Positions 1 to 8,666 of a stretch of 64,000 nt of DNA are shown in pieces; the first letter of the stretch is position 1; each line of letters opens with the position of its first letter. Below the pieces are notes generated by a model. It did no database searches, was not told where the DNA came from, and was given only the letters and a program-made list of their open reading frames with translations. The position numbers were made by a program, and so were the translations under genes. Origin of the DNA: Candidatus Thorarchaeota archaeon (GTDB lineage Archaea; Asgardarchaeota; Thorarchaeia; Thorarchaeales; Thorarchaeaceae); assembly GCA_011364985.1 (NCBI GenBank), contig RDOC01000003.1, positions 124,001-188,000 on the forward strand, written 5' to 3'.

Positions 1-2
1 TT

Positions 3-1166
3 TCCCCAGAATTCGATAAACAGAGGCAAATCTACGAGGACACTGAAGACCTCACCCAGAGGATAGCAGAACTAGAGAAGCTTCTTGCTCTTGCGCCCAA
101 TCACAAGGGCGCAGAACGAATGAGAGGCGACTATAGAAAGAAGTTGGCCCAACTAAAGGCGAAACTTGAGAAGCAACGAGAACAAGATCGGATTCGAAAG
201 AGTGGAGGCGCCCAAGAGGAGGGAGTTGTAAGGAAGGAGGGTGCAGGGCAAGTATGTCTGATTGGGATCACAAACAGTGGAAAATCGTCTCTAATCAACG
301 CAGTAACTACTGCAGAACTAGAGGTAGGCGATTATCCCTTTACTACACCAATCCCAACGCCTGCAATGTTAGCTCTACAAGACATCAATATTCAGCTTGT
401 TGAATTGCCGGGTGTCTTTGAAGGAAGCCATGAGGCGGGAATAGGAAGACAGGCCCTATCGGTCTCCAGAAACACAGACTGCATTGCTCTTGTGATTGAC
501 CTCTCACAGGACATAGATAGTCAAATGGAGATCATACTAAGTGAATTGAACAAGGCAAGAATTAGATTAAACAAAGAGAAATCTGCAGTTAGAATCGAGC
601 GGGTAGGACTCGGTGGGCATATGATCTATGGTGCACAGAACTACCAAGGTAATATCGATGAGGTGAAGGAATATCTAAGCGCAAGAAGAATAGCAAACAT
701 CATTGTGCGCTTCCAAAGAGAGACGACCTTCCAGCAGTTTGTCGATGCAATGGACGCAAGTGTCGCCTATGTTCGTGCATTAATCGTTGCAACAAAGGGA
801 GATGTTCCGGGTTCGGAAAGCCGTTTTAAGGAACTGGAAGAAAAGTACGGAAATAGGTTTGATATTGTTCCCACTTCAGTCAGGCAGAATGAGAATCTTG
901 ATGGTATGAGTTGGGCGCTCTACGATCATCTAGATATCCTGAGAGTCTATACAAAGATACCCGGCAAGAAGCGGGAAGATAGACCAATAGTCCTGCCTGA
1001 AGGGTCCGTTGTTGAGGATGCTGCAAGCAAAGTTCACAAGGAGCTATTTGTGGAAAGATTTCGAAGTGCGACCATCATCAGAGAGAACGACAAGATAAAA
1101 CGTAGGCAGGTGGGACTCAATTACCCACTTCAAGATGGAGATATAATTCAGCTAGCTCATCGCTAG
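3..1166 (+). CDS. DRG-type Obg-family GTPase with TGS domain, 5' end outside window
   Basis: Translation-associated GTPase of the DRG family, the archaeal/eukaryotic branch of Obg-like GTPases; in eukaryotes DRG proteins associate with ribosomes. The frame is open from base 3 with no stop before the ATG at 120. The upstream residues (ending ELEKLLALAPNHKGAER) look like the helical DRG N-terminus, so the true start lies left of the window. Counting from the ATG at 120, the P-loop GITNSGKS is at 49-56, the ELPG (G3) motif at 95-98 and TKGD (G4) at 225-228. A C-terminal TGS domain of about 75 residues ends in GDIIQLAHR. The next gene follows after 27 nt with its own Shine-Dalgarno. The family is certain; the cellular role is inferred from eukaryotic relatives. 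Confidence 0.92.
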   Translation, partial: SPEFDKQRQIYEDTEDLTQRIAELEKLLALAPNHKGAERMRGDYRKKLAQLKAKLEKQREQDRIRKSGGAQEEGVVRKEGAGQVCLIGITNSGKSSLINAVTTAELEVGDYPFTTPIPTPAMLALQDINIQLVELPGVFEGSHEAGIGRQALSVSRNTDCIALVIDLSQDIDSQMEIILSELNKARIRLNKEKSAVRIERVGLGGHMIYGAQNYQGNIDEVKEYLSARRIANIIVRFQRETTFQQFVDAMDASVAYVRALIVATKGDVPGSESRFKELEEKYGNRFDIVPTSVRQNENLDGMSWALYDHLDILRVYTKIPGKKREDRPIVLPEGSVVEDAASKVHKELFVERFRSATIIRENDKIKRRQVGLNYPLQDGDIIQLAHR

Positions 1167-1193
1167 TCAATCCCCTCCATGAGGTGAAATTCA

Positions 1194-1931
1194 TTGACTA
1201 AATTGGACAATGTCACTGTGATTCTTGTCGAACCCAAATCCCCGGGAAATGCGGGCTTTGCTGCAAGAGTGATTTCCAATTTTGGAGTCAATAGGCTGAG
1301 AATCGTGGGAGAAGACCCCAGACATGAAAGCCAGGCACAAATCTTCTCGGTTCACGCTCATGACCTTCTTGAGTCTGCTGGCATTTTTCCGGACCTGAGC
1401 AGTGCAATACAGGACATGCATGCAGCATGGGCAGCAACCGCCAGATCGGGCCGAAACCATAGCGTCACTAGGGCACTGGTTCCACTTGAGAAGTTGCCAA
1501 ATCCATTAACAATGGAGGGGAATGTGGCTATTGTATTTGGAAGAGAGGATATTGGACTTACCAATGAAGAGATTCTGCTCTGTGATTTGGCCTTTACTAT
1601 TCCAGTGGCTCCAAGCTATCCCAGCATGAATCTCAGTCACGCAGTAGCCGTTGTGCTATACCATCTTTATTCGGCATATGCACCTGAGGAGAGGAAGGAA
1701 CCTACTGAAGCAAAGCCAGCTACTAGAAAAGAACGAGAGATTGTTTACAAGTTCTTTGATGAAATCGTAGACAGACTCACAATCAAGGACTTCAGGAAGC
1801 CCATTGCAAAGCAGGTATTTCGGAACCTCTTGGGCAGATCCTATATGACAGGAAGAGAAGTGATGACGCTGACCGGAGTGGTTCGAAAGGTCATGGAGCA
1901 AATTGATGAGAATCCTGAGAAAGAAGAATGA
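1194..1931 (+). CDS. trmJ: SpoU-family tRNA 2'-O-methyltransferase (TrmJ-like)
   Basis: Predicted SAM-dependent ribose methyltransferase of the SPOUT superfamily that modifies tRNA, probably at position 32 in the anticodon loop as known for archaeal TrmJ. Signature stretches are the N-terminal VEPKSPGNAGFAAR, the central VAIVFGREDIGLTNEE, and IPVAPSYPSMNLSHAVAV, which together form the knotted SAM site. A C-terminal helical extension of about 80 residues matches the TrmJ architecture. The TTG start is supported by GAGGTG at 1181-1186. The gene lies 27 nt behind the GTPase gene and is probably co-transcribed with it. The exact target nucleotide is inference. Confidence 0.88.
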   Translation: MTKLDNVTVILVEPKSPGNAGFAARVISNFGVNRLRIVGEDPRHESQAQIFSVHAHDLLESAGIFPDLSSAIQDMHAAWAATARSGRNHSVTRALVPLEKLPNPLTMEGNVAIVFGREDIGLTNEEILLCDLAFTIPVAPSYPSMNLSHAVAVVLYHLYSAYAPEERKEPTEAKPATRKEREIVYKFFDEIVDRLTIKDFRKPIAKQVFRNLLGRSYMTGREVMTLTGVVRKVMEQIDENPEKEE

Positions 1932-1993
1932 GATTCCTAATATGCACTAATGTATAGGATTAGTTGATGGCGAAGTGGCTCGGTTGAAGGCAA

Positions 1994-2695
1994 ATGCACT
2001 GTGATGGGATTGTAGGTAGGTTCACTCCAAACGGCTTCCTTTTCCAAGGAGCATATTGGGTAGTAGAAGTAGTAATTCTCATCCTGATTTTCATGCTTCT
2101 TTGGATTTGCTGCTGTGTTAGGTCAATTCGGTATTCTTGGAAGTTTCCAATACCTGCGTTTATGGGAAATGCAATTGCAGCAGGACCGTATCGCAGGAGA
2201 GTACAGCCTCCATCAATGGTAGTAGATGCAATAGATGCCAAGCCTGGAATGACCGTCATTGACATCGGCTGTGGTTCTGGACTCTATACAGTTGCTGTTG
2301 CGGAAGCGGTACAGCCTGATGGAGTAGTATATGCAGTGGATATACAGGAAGGAATGTTGGAAAAACTGAGAAGCCGGATGAAACGTGAAGGCATAGAGAA
2401 CATCATTCCTGTCTTAGCTGATGCCGAGGGGCGAATCCCGCTTGACGATGGAATTGCTGACGCGATTTTCTCAACAGCAGTCATACCCGAAATCCCTGAT
2501 CCTGTAAAGGCGCTGCTTCAAATAAAGCGTCTATTGAAAACAGGCGGCCTTTTTGCGGAGGCAGAATTCCTCTTGGATCCCGACTTCCCCTTGGCAGGTA
2601 CAGTAAAGAAATGGGCGAGAAAGGCAGGACTTGTGTTTGAAAGGCAGGTGGGTCATGCCATGCGTTACGTACTCGTGTTTAGGAAGGACTCATAG
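1994..2695 (+). CDS. Class I SAM-dependent methyltransferase with N-terminal membrane segment
   Basis: A UbiE/Methyltransf_11-type Rossmann methyltransferase. The SAM-binding motif DIGCGSG is at residues 90-96, followed by an acidic residue in AVDIQEGML and a late motif LKTGGLF. Residues 22-42 form one hydrophobic helix with three cysteines, so the enzyme is probably membrane-anchored with its catalytic domain in the cytoplasm. The substrate cannot be told; a lipid or quinone-like molecule would fit membrane anchoring. The 3' end overlaps the convergent kinase-like gene by 6 bp. Confidence 0.75.
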   Translation: MHCDGIVGRFTPNGFLFQGAYWVVEVVILILIFMLLWICCCVRSIRYSWKFPIPAFMGNAIAAGPYRRRVQPPSMVVDAIDAKPGMTVIDIGCGSGLYTVAVAEAVQPDGVVYAVDIQEGMLEKLRSRMKREGIENIIPVLADAEGRIPLDDGIADAIFSTAVIPEIPDPVKALLQIKRLLKTGGLFAEAEFLLDPDFPLAGTVKKWARKAGLVFERQVGHAMRYVLVFRKDS

Positions 2696-3688
2696 CTTCA
2701 GGTTAGCAAAACTCGTAGCGAGTACTGATGAGTAATTGTCCCAATTCGTTATCATTTCCTTCAAGAATCTGTACCCATACGAAACCATCTGTTCTAGGTT
2801 GAAGTCAATTCCAGATAGGATGTAAACGAAAGGGCATCGTCCCAATCTGAACTTCATCCTTTGAGGAAGGGTCGAATCGATTCTTCCAGTGTAGGACCTA
2901 AGCATCGATGACAGGAATGCAGTACCTTTATCCTGAAATAGAAAGTCAGCAGCTGGATCGTACACACGTGTTTCTTCAAAATCAATAATGCCTGTCACCT
3001 CAAGATTAGAGGGATTGATGAGGATATTTGTCGTATCAAAATCACCATGGGCAAGGCAGGGAAGATAGTGGAAATTCTCGTCATCATCGAGAAAATCATG
3101 AAAGAGAGTATCGGTCCACTCTTCCTGAAACTCGGAGAGATTGGGATAGACTTCCTTCTGAATTCTCTTGAAGAATTGTCGATGTTTATTGCGGTCTATG
3201 TTCGGAGTAAAAGATGACACAAGTTGACTTTCTGCCAGCCCATTAAAGTCCAATCTATGAAGCTCCCCCAAGAAACGGCCTAAGGTTTCACTTATGTGTC
3301 GCCTCTTTTCAACTGGAGCACTATCGTAGAAATAGTATAGTGAAGCCCCCAGTATCTTTCGATAACCCATGTGTGGGTGTTCAGAACTAGAATCCATAAA
3401 TTCCGGATTGGGGATTTGAAATGAGAGGCGAGATTTCAATTCTCTCAGTACGAGGGTCTCTCTATGAATCAACTGTCTGCGTTCTTCAATGGGCAGGATT
3501 GTGCTTGGAAAACGGAAGATGTATTCCTGCCTAACGTCATAGACATTGTGTGTTCCATGGTAGAGAAAGTGCACATCAGACTCCTTGATACTAGGAATGT
3601 GCTCCTTTATCGTTGAAAATACGACATGGAAACCAATGTCAGGCGGATTATTTTCCTCGAACATCATGTCTAGAGGAGTTGCATTCAA
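2690..3688 (-). CDS. Aminoglycoside phosphotransferase-fold (APH) kinase
   Basis: Protein-kinase-like fold enzyme that would transfer phosphate from ATP to a small-molecule hydroxyl. The catalytic loop HGDFDTTN (H214-D216, N221) and the Mg-binding IDFEE (D236) are intact; upstream there is an FRFP motif and a glutamate-rich helix. Its 332 residues fit the family. Despite the name, most such chromosomal archaeal proteins have unknown substrates, and resistance should not be assumed. It is transcribed away from L10e on the same strand and convergent with the methyltransferase gene. Confidence 0.72.
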   Translation of the reverse strand: MNATPLDMMFEENNPPDIGFHVVFSTIKEHIPSIKESDVHFLYHGTHNVYDVRQEYIFRFPSTILPIEERRQLIHRETLVLRELKSRLSFQIPNPEFMDSSSEHPHMGYRKILGASLYYFYDSAPVEKRRHISETLGRFLGELHRLDFNGLAESQLVSSFTPNIDRNKHRQFFKRIQKEVYPNLSEFQEEWTDTLFHDFLDDDENFHYLPCLAHGDFDTTNILINPSNLEVTGIIDFEETRVYDPAADFLFQDKGTAFLSSMLRSYTGRIDSTLPQRMKFRLGRCPFVYILSGIDFNLEQMVSYGYRFLKEMITNWDNYSSVLATSFANLKL

Positions 3689-3723
3689 TGTAAAGTTGTT
3701 GAATCCCCTTATACAAAAAGGCT

Positions 3724-4263
3724 CTATGAGCCATAGCCAAGTCTTCTCTTCAAATCAGGATCAATCTTGTCGAATTGAATCTTGCAGGGGGTGGGCATCT
3801 TCGGTGCTGCCTTCTCAAGGGCACGCATTGCAGTCTTAAGATGCTGCTCAGTCGTGCGTATTGTGATGAGAGCCTGATTTGGCCTCACGCGCGCCGCTAC
3901 ACCAACGACCTTACCAAAGGCCTTTCGCATCCCGTCTTGGACACGGTCAGCTCCTGCTCCTGAGATCATCTTGTTCTCTCGCAGGTAATGATACGGTTTC
4001 ACGCGCATTCGCAGATGGTAGTTTCTCCTCCCTGCATACTTTGTCATGTGTCGGTTTGACGCAACACGCGCAGCCTCAAGAGCCTGATGTCTGATTTGAC
4101 ATCTTTCAAGACCGTATAGGGATACCTCAACTGGGAAGTCACCACCAGTCTCGCCCATGTCAAAGCTGACTATTCGGCTGGCTGGCTGGCGATGTATGAA
4201 CCGCTTACGGACGAATGGCTGCCGATCCGCCTCTCGATAACAGTGACCTGGACGCTTTCCCAT
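3724..4263 (-). CDS. rpl10e: 50S ribosomal protein L10e (uL16 family)
   Basis: Large-subunit ribosomal protein contacting the tRNA elbow, counterpart of eukaryotic RPL10. It begins MGKRPGHCYR and carries the characteristic RVKPYHYLRENKMISGAGADR and GMRKAFGK segments; about 179 residues is normal. I chose the ATG at 4263 over the GTG at 4272 because the GTG lies inside the Shine-Dalgarno AGGTGA. A TATA-like ACTATAAATC lies at 4281-4290, about 20-25 nt upstream. It appears to be a single-gene transcript. Confidence 0.95.
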   Translation of the reverse strand: MGKRPGHCYREADRQPFVRKRFIHRQPASRIVSFDMGETGGDFPVEVSLYGLERCQIRHQALEAARVASNRHMTKYAGRRNYHLRMRVKPYHYLRENKMISGAGADRVQDGMRKAFGKVVGVAARVRPNQALITIRTTEQHLKTAMRALEKAAPKMPTPCKIQFDKIDPDLKRRLGYGS

Positions 4264-4444
4264 TTTCTTCACCTAGACAAGATTTATAGTCTTGAGTAAC
4301 TAGACTCATCGCTTCGCCTTGTAGAACCAATAAAAGGATTATGGCATGGGAACGTTCTCTTTGGAGAGGAACCTTGCCGGAAATTGGAGAATACAGCTCA
4401 GATTTTCGGTGAGTCCGCATTTGCTCGAGTCTACAATAGTATAG

Positions 4445-5542
4445 TTACGTATTCCTGTCCCGATATAATCGCATTCGTGTGAGCAGGTCGTTCCATTCAG
4501 GTCTGCTATGCAATTGAATGAAGTCCAGGCACACACGAGTTTCAGCAGCATTTGTCCAACCATTATCAACAGCAAGTAGAAGAAGTTCCATGGCTCGGTC
4601 AAGTTCTCCCAGTATGGCATTGGACCGAGCGCACATGAAGTAAAACCAAGGATCAACCTCGCCCATTGCGAATGAAGTTTCGAAGGACTTGATTGCTGCG
4701 TCATGTGTCCCTTGGAGAAATTGGCGCACACCTCCTTCCGCAACATGCATGGCTGCATTTACCATGCATGCATATTGTTCATACTCACGTTCACGTTCAA
4801 ACCCGACACGTTCAGCTGTTCGTTGAGAGCCAAGATTGTAGTCATGGGTATGCCACCCCACGGTACTATAGCCATGCGAGAGAGCATACTCAGCATTGGC
4901 TGCAGCAGTGACCGTAGCAAATCCTCTCTTACGGTACTCTGGAAGGGTCTGTATTCCAATCTCGCATTCATCTCCATGGCAACAGTCACAGAGGCTGTAT
5001 GACACAATCCGGTTTCTGTGGATGATGCAGGTACCAAATCCGTGTTTCGAGAAGTTCTCCAGTGACCCCCAGTTTGACGTTATCCAGTGGGGGTATAGAT
5101 GATGTGGACAGGAGATGTTCTTGTTCTCAAGGAGGGCTCTGTCAATCCTGTGGACAGTGTATCCTGTGGGGAGCATTTCCCTCCAGTCAATCTTGACTTC
5201 CGTACAGAGATAATGAATTCTGTTGTCCTGAAGTGGTGGTCGTAAGGGAATTATCTCAGGAAAGTGAAACTTCCACTCCTCAGAGTCTATGTCAAAATAG
5301 AGGCACGCTGTGAGCTCGCCCTTCTCGGACTCCTCGTGGATGTATCTCTCAGACCACTCCTTCAACCAGCTCTTGAACCCATGATTCGATGAGTTTCCTG
5401 CGAGAAAGAAACCCTCAGAGTTGAACATCCAACCACAAGTGGGGTTTCCAATATCATCCACAAATACATACCCAGAATTTGTCACATCCAGCATTGAGTC
5501 AACACTTAGCTGATAATGAAGCGGTCTGAATAGCTCCCTCAC
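4445..5542 (-). CDS. GNAT acetyltransferase-like protein with C-terminal helical repeat; N-terminus interrupted
   Basis: Residues about 190-260 form a GNAT domain: CEIGIQTLPEYRKRGFAT contains the acetyl-CoA pyrophosphate-binding turn, followed by helices and GFERERE. Residues 270-350 look like TPR-type helices. The N-terminal part resembles the GNAT_acetyltran group of whole-protein acetyltransferases. The listed GTG start at 5542 has no Shine-Dalgarno. The same frame runs upstream to a TAG at 5576-5578, and beyond it to an ATG at 5695 with GGAGGG ahead. A 416-codon gene split by an amber codon therefore fits better than a 365-residue intact gene. Substrate unknown. Confidence 0.68.
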   Translation of the reverse strand: MRELFRPLHYQLSVDSMLDVTNSGYVFVDDIGNPTCGWMFNSEGFFLAGNSSNHGFKSWLKEWSERYIHEESEKGELTACLYFDIDSEEWKFHFPEIIPLRPPLQDNRIHYLCTEVKIDWREMLPTGYTVHRIDRALLENKNISCPHHLYPHWITSNWGSLENFSKHGFGTCIIHRNRIVSYSLCDCCHGDECEIGIQTLPEYRKRGFATVTAAANAEYALSHGYSTVGWHTHDYNLGSQRTAERVGFEREREYEQYACMVNAAMHVAEGGVRQFLQGTHDAAIKSFETSFAMGEVDPWFYFMCARSNAILGELDRAMELLLLAVDNGWTNAAETRVCLDFIQLHSRPEWNDLLTRMRLYRDRNT

Positions 5543-5575
5543 GTTCTCATACTGTCGTGGATCTAACCTGATTAT

Positions 5576-5695
5576 CTATATCACCTTCGTGAGATGAAGG
5601 GGATTAGGCACCGAGTCTAACGCCCATGCCTCGTATTCAGAGTACAGAAACTTAGTCAGTTCCTTGCTATGTGGGATTGGATACTTGTCAGTCAT
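5576..5695 (-). other. 39-codon 5' segment of the GNAT gene ending in in-frame TAG
   Basis: Reads MTDKYPIPHSKELTKFLYSE and continues to ...HLTKVI before TAG. It is in exactly the same frame as the downstream GNAT gene, with 11 sense codons (IIRLDPRQYEN) between the TAG and the GTG at 5542. GGAGGG sits 8 nt before the ATG, as for a real start. I read it as the original N-terminus of the acetyltransferase. Alternatives are a separate leader peptide, a sequencing error at TAG, or amber suppression. Many other genes in the window end in TAG, so general reassignment is unlikely. Confidence 0.5.
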
Positions 5696-5807
5696 CTTAA
5701 GACCCTCCAAGTGGAACTTAACATTTGTTAAGCAAAGAGAGAGATAAATCTTCGTTATAATGCGAAGAAGTAACTTGCCTCAAATTCCTATTGAAGCGAG
5801 CTCTTGG

Positions 5808-7478
5808 CTATCGCTCTGGTCGAGCTAGAGCTTTGATGCCAATCCACACCATCAGAAGCCCCACAAAGGCAAGGGGTAAAACAGTCAGTACTATGATACC
5901 ACCGATCAAGCCGAGAGCACTTGCTAGGAACACATCCCCAAGATAGAAGATCCCTGCGAAAAGGGAAGCAAACGTTGTGCCAAAGACGATAATTGCGATT
6001 ATGAAAGCATTTACTGCGAAAGTCCGTGACCGAGTGTTCTCGTAGCTTGGATTGACTGACATCACTCCAACTGAAACCATCACTGTGCAGCAGATGAGAG
6101 AATAGCTATAAAGAAACAATGCAAGGATATAGAGAGGGTCAATTCCGAGAATCAAGACAACTATGATAGAAGGCACAAGCGCCATTGGAAGCCCTGAGAG
6201 GTAATAGCTGACAAGTCGCCCAATTATGAACTTCTTTGACCCAAGGGGAGCGTTTCTTATGACCCAGATGTGGTCCTTGCTCTCAATGAAACCTGTCCCG
6301 CCAAAGGTCATTGCAGCAATGATCATGAGCATATAGGACATCATGAACATTGGCATGAATACCTGAAAGAGTGGATCCGTATCGGGGTAGTCTGAGGTGC
6401 TTATGTTCATGATAGGCGGCATGAGAACAGCCATCATGACACCATAGGCAAGTCTTGAGAGATTCTCTGCCTTCCTAAAGAAGTCCTTTAGACTAGTAAC
6501 AACTAGAATTCCAAAGGGCCCAGGACTGACTCTTCGAATCCCTCTGAAGGCTATGTTCTCCTTGACTACTGTTGTAACAACTTCTGTTCGTGCTCCCAAT
6601 TGAAAGGTGAACACTGTATCTGCAGCTCTGAAAGCGAAAATTACCGTAACCAGTGTGAACAGCAGAAGTAATAGAGTATCGGTCAAAATATCAAAACCGA
6701 GGATTGGAACGAAAAGGTCTATCATCTCAGGGGTCACATTAGGACTAAACAGAATTGCACCCCATGATGTCATATCTGCACCCCATGTGAAGGGGAATAC
6801 GAGAAGGATGTTCATGCCTAATATCTCTGACATAGGACCTGCAAAAAGCATCAATGCATACAGGGGCAGCCCTGCGACAAGTCCGATAATCATTGATAGC
6901 GCTTTTGCTAGATCTGCTCCACGCTGGGACTCACCAATCTTCGCTTGAACTGCCAATGCTATGAGGTTGGACATCCACAGGGTTGACAGCACAACCAAAA
7001 GCACTGAGCCTAACATTATCAATTGCCCAAGAATGGTCACACTGTAAGCCAAGATGAATGGCGATAGAAGGATGGGTGCAAGGAACAGTACCATCAATCC
7101 ATAACTAGGAATCTTACCCACAAAAGTCCCAGTAAGCAATGATTTTGTGGATACATTACAACTGAGGATTATCTCCCATTGGCCAATCCGTATTTCCTGA
7201 AGGGCATAGAGAATGGGATAGATGAAGATTAGCATCCACAAGATCAGCATTACCGTCCGCATAAGTCCTGGAAGACTGACCATTAGCAGGGAGTATATCA
7301 ACGGATTCTGTCCAATAATAAGGCGCCATACCTCAGGAATCAGATAGAAACTCCAAAAGAAACCAAATACTGCAATTACGGAGAATACCAGAACTCTCCT
7401 GCTTCTAGCCTTCGAACTCCAAACAAGGAATTCAGCCTTTGCTATAGCGAACCAATGATGTGCCACGCGTCTATCCAC
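5808..7478 (-). CDS. Large multi-pass membrane protein, ABC-2-type permease-like
   Basis: 556 residues with roughly twelve hydrophobic helices in two similar halves, separated near residues 300-330 by a soluble stretch containing ARTEVVTTVVKENIAFRG. The layout resembles the long archaeal ABC-2-type export permeases (ABC exporter families), which pair with a separate ATPase. No ATPase gene is adjacent, so the partner would be elsewhere. Small polar loops such as GGTGFIESKDHIWVIRNAPL, which links helices, are typical of that group. The function is inferred from architecture only. Confidence 0.6.
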   Translation of the reverse strand: MDRRVAHHWFAIAKAEFLVWSSKARSRRVLVFSVIAVFGFFWSFYLIPEVWRLIIGQNPLIYSLLMVSLPGLMRTVMLILWMLIFIYPILYALQEIRIGQWEIILSCNVSTKSLLTGTFVGKIPSYGLMVLFLAPILLSPFILAYSVTILGQLIMLGSVLLVVLSTLWMSNLIALAVQAKIGESQRGADLAKALSMIIGLVAGLPLYALMLFAGPMSEILGMNILLVFPFTWGADMTSWGAILFSPNVTPEMIDLFVPILGFDILTDTLLLLLFTLVTVIFAFRAADTVFTFQLGARTEVVTTVVKENIAFRGIRRVSPGPFGILVVTSLKDFFRKAENLSRLAYGVMMAVLMPPIMNISTSDYPDTDPLFQVFMPMFMMSYMLMIIAAMTFGGTGFIESKDHIWVIRNAPLGSKKFIIGRLVSYYLSGLPMALVPSIIVVLILGIDPLYILALFLYSYSLICCTVMVSVGVMSVNPSYENTRSRTFAVNAFIIAIIVFGTTFASLFAGIFYLGDVFLASALGLIGGIIVLTVLPLAFVGLLMVWIGIKALARPER

Positions 7479-7654
7479 TTCTCGCGAGTTATTCTACAAC
7501 TACTCTCTCAATGTCGTTCAATACTTATCTATGCTTCTTCCCGAGGAAACCAAGAACTTAAGAGAAAGCAATTCAATTCTGGCTTCGGTCCTATTATGCC
7601 CGAGAGGGGAATTCCCTTCGATTGACTCTCTAACATCAGGAGGGAAGTAAGCTC

Positions 7655-8050
7655 ATGGAATCGATACATGATGAAATCATTCATAGATCAAGAAAATGGG
7701 GTTCACTGATAGACCTGTGTATCTTCATACTCTTTAGCCAGCCAAAATTTACAATCATGGTTTACCCGCCGCCCCCTCCAGTGTATGTCCCCCCTCAACT
7801 GCTTGTCATCTATATGTCGATTTGCTTGGGCCTTCTGTTCTTTCTTTTGTGGGCCTTCAGTCTTTCGGCATCAACAGAGTCATTCCTCGTGAGAACGGCA
7901 CTGCTGTATATTATTGCAGGACTTCCCATGGCAATTGGATACTTTGTGGACGAACCTGCTCTATCCTCGTTACTAGGAACTGTGTACTTGTTCGCAGGGT
8001 ACCTGATCACCGTGATAGCTAGTCCCGTTCTTATCGTTGACGAGTCCTAG
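7655..8050 (+). CDS. Small membrane protein, unknown function
   Basis: 131 residues. The N-terminus is polar, then a proline run (YPPPPPVYVPPQ, residues 37-48) leads into three hydrophobic helices at about 49-68, 78-95 and 106-127. AGGAGGG 9 nt before the ATG supports this start. I do not recognise a family. It is transcribed divergently from the ABC-2-like permease across a 176-bp spacer, which must hold promoters for both. Confidence 0.55.
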   Translation: MESIHDEIIHRSRKWGSLIDLCIFILFSQPKFTIMVYPPPPPVYVPPQLLVIYMSICLGLLFFLLWAFSLSASTESFLVRTALLYIIAGLPMAIGYFVDEPALSSLLGTVYLFAGYLITVIASPVLIVDES

Positions 8051-8137
8051 ACCGGACCTTCATTTTCACACCAGACTACCACAAGAATAATGCAACTACG
8101 TTCATTTCATTGACCCAAGATTCCACTCTCTCAGAGT

Positions 8138-8569
8138 TCAAGCAAGTTCCTTGATGTGATGAGCAGTGTGGTATAACAAGTATAGCAGTTTGTTATGGAC
8201 TGAAGTGAACCAGTAGAATCTATTTTGGGAACGCAGCTCGTCTTCTGTAAGCCCTCCCAATATATCATCAAGATGAGGCTGAATCTTTTACAGAAATGAA
8301 CTCACAAGCATCTTTGTGACTATGGGAAGAATTTCTGTCTTAATATCGATACTATTCATGCCATTCGTACCCAGCATGAGCATCCCATTTCATCTCACCT
8401 AGTTACTACACATGTAGAATTGAGCTGTTTCTATGATATGATAGCTTATGTAGGAGTAATGCCATTTCTTTTCATGTACTAGGTCAATTGCCATTCTCAA
8501 CATGTTCCAACCGGCAGTAAATTGATTTGCAATAGATGCCTTGGCCACATCAAGCAAGTTGACAGTCAT
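8138..8569 (-). pseudogene. Decayed DinB/YfiT-like four-helix gene with three in-frame stops
   Basis: A continuous 144-codon frame starts at the ATG at 8569 (MTVNLLDVAKASIANQFTAG...) and ends ...HTAHHIKELA at 8138. It is broken by TAG and TGA after ...FYMCSN and by TAA after ...MLVSSFL. The pattern W-N-M-L-R near the start, H-I-I-E-T-A-Q-F-Y in the middle and H-N...Y-H-T-A-H-H at the end is that of DinB-like metal-binding bundles, which are usually about 150-170 residues. Three different stops in one frame without frameshift argue for real decay rather than a single read error. It accounts for most of the 616-bp gap between its neighbours. Confidence 0.62.
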
Positions 8570-8666
8570 GAATTCCAATCATCTCCAGACTCTCTTTTCA
8601 ATGCCAACTATACCTACCTCTATGTGAAGTAGTCTGCTTATTGTGTGCCTGTTAGTCTTGGGTCCC

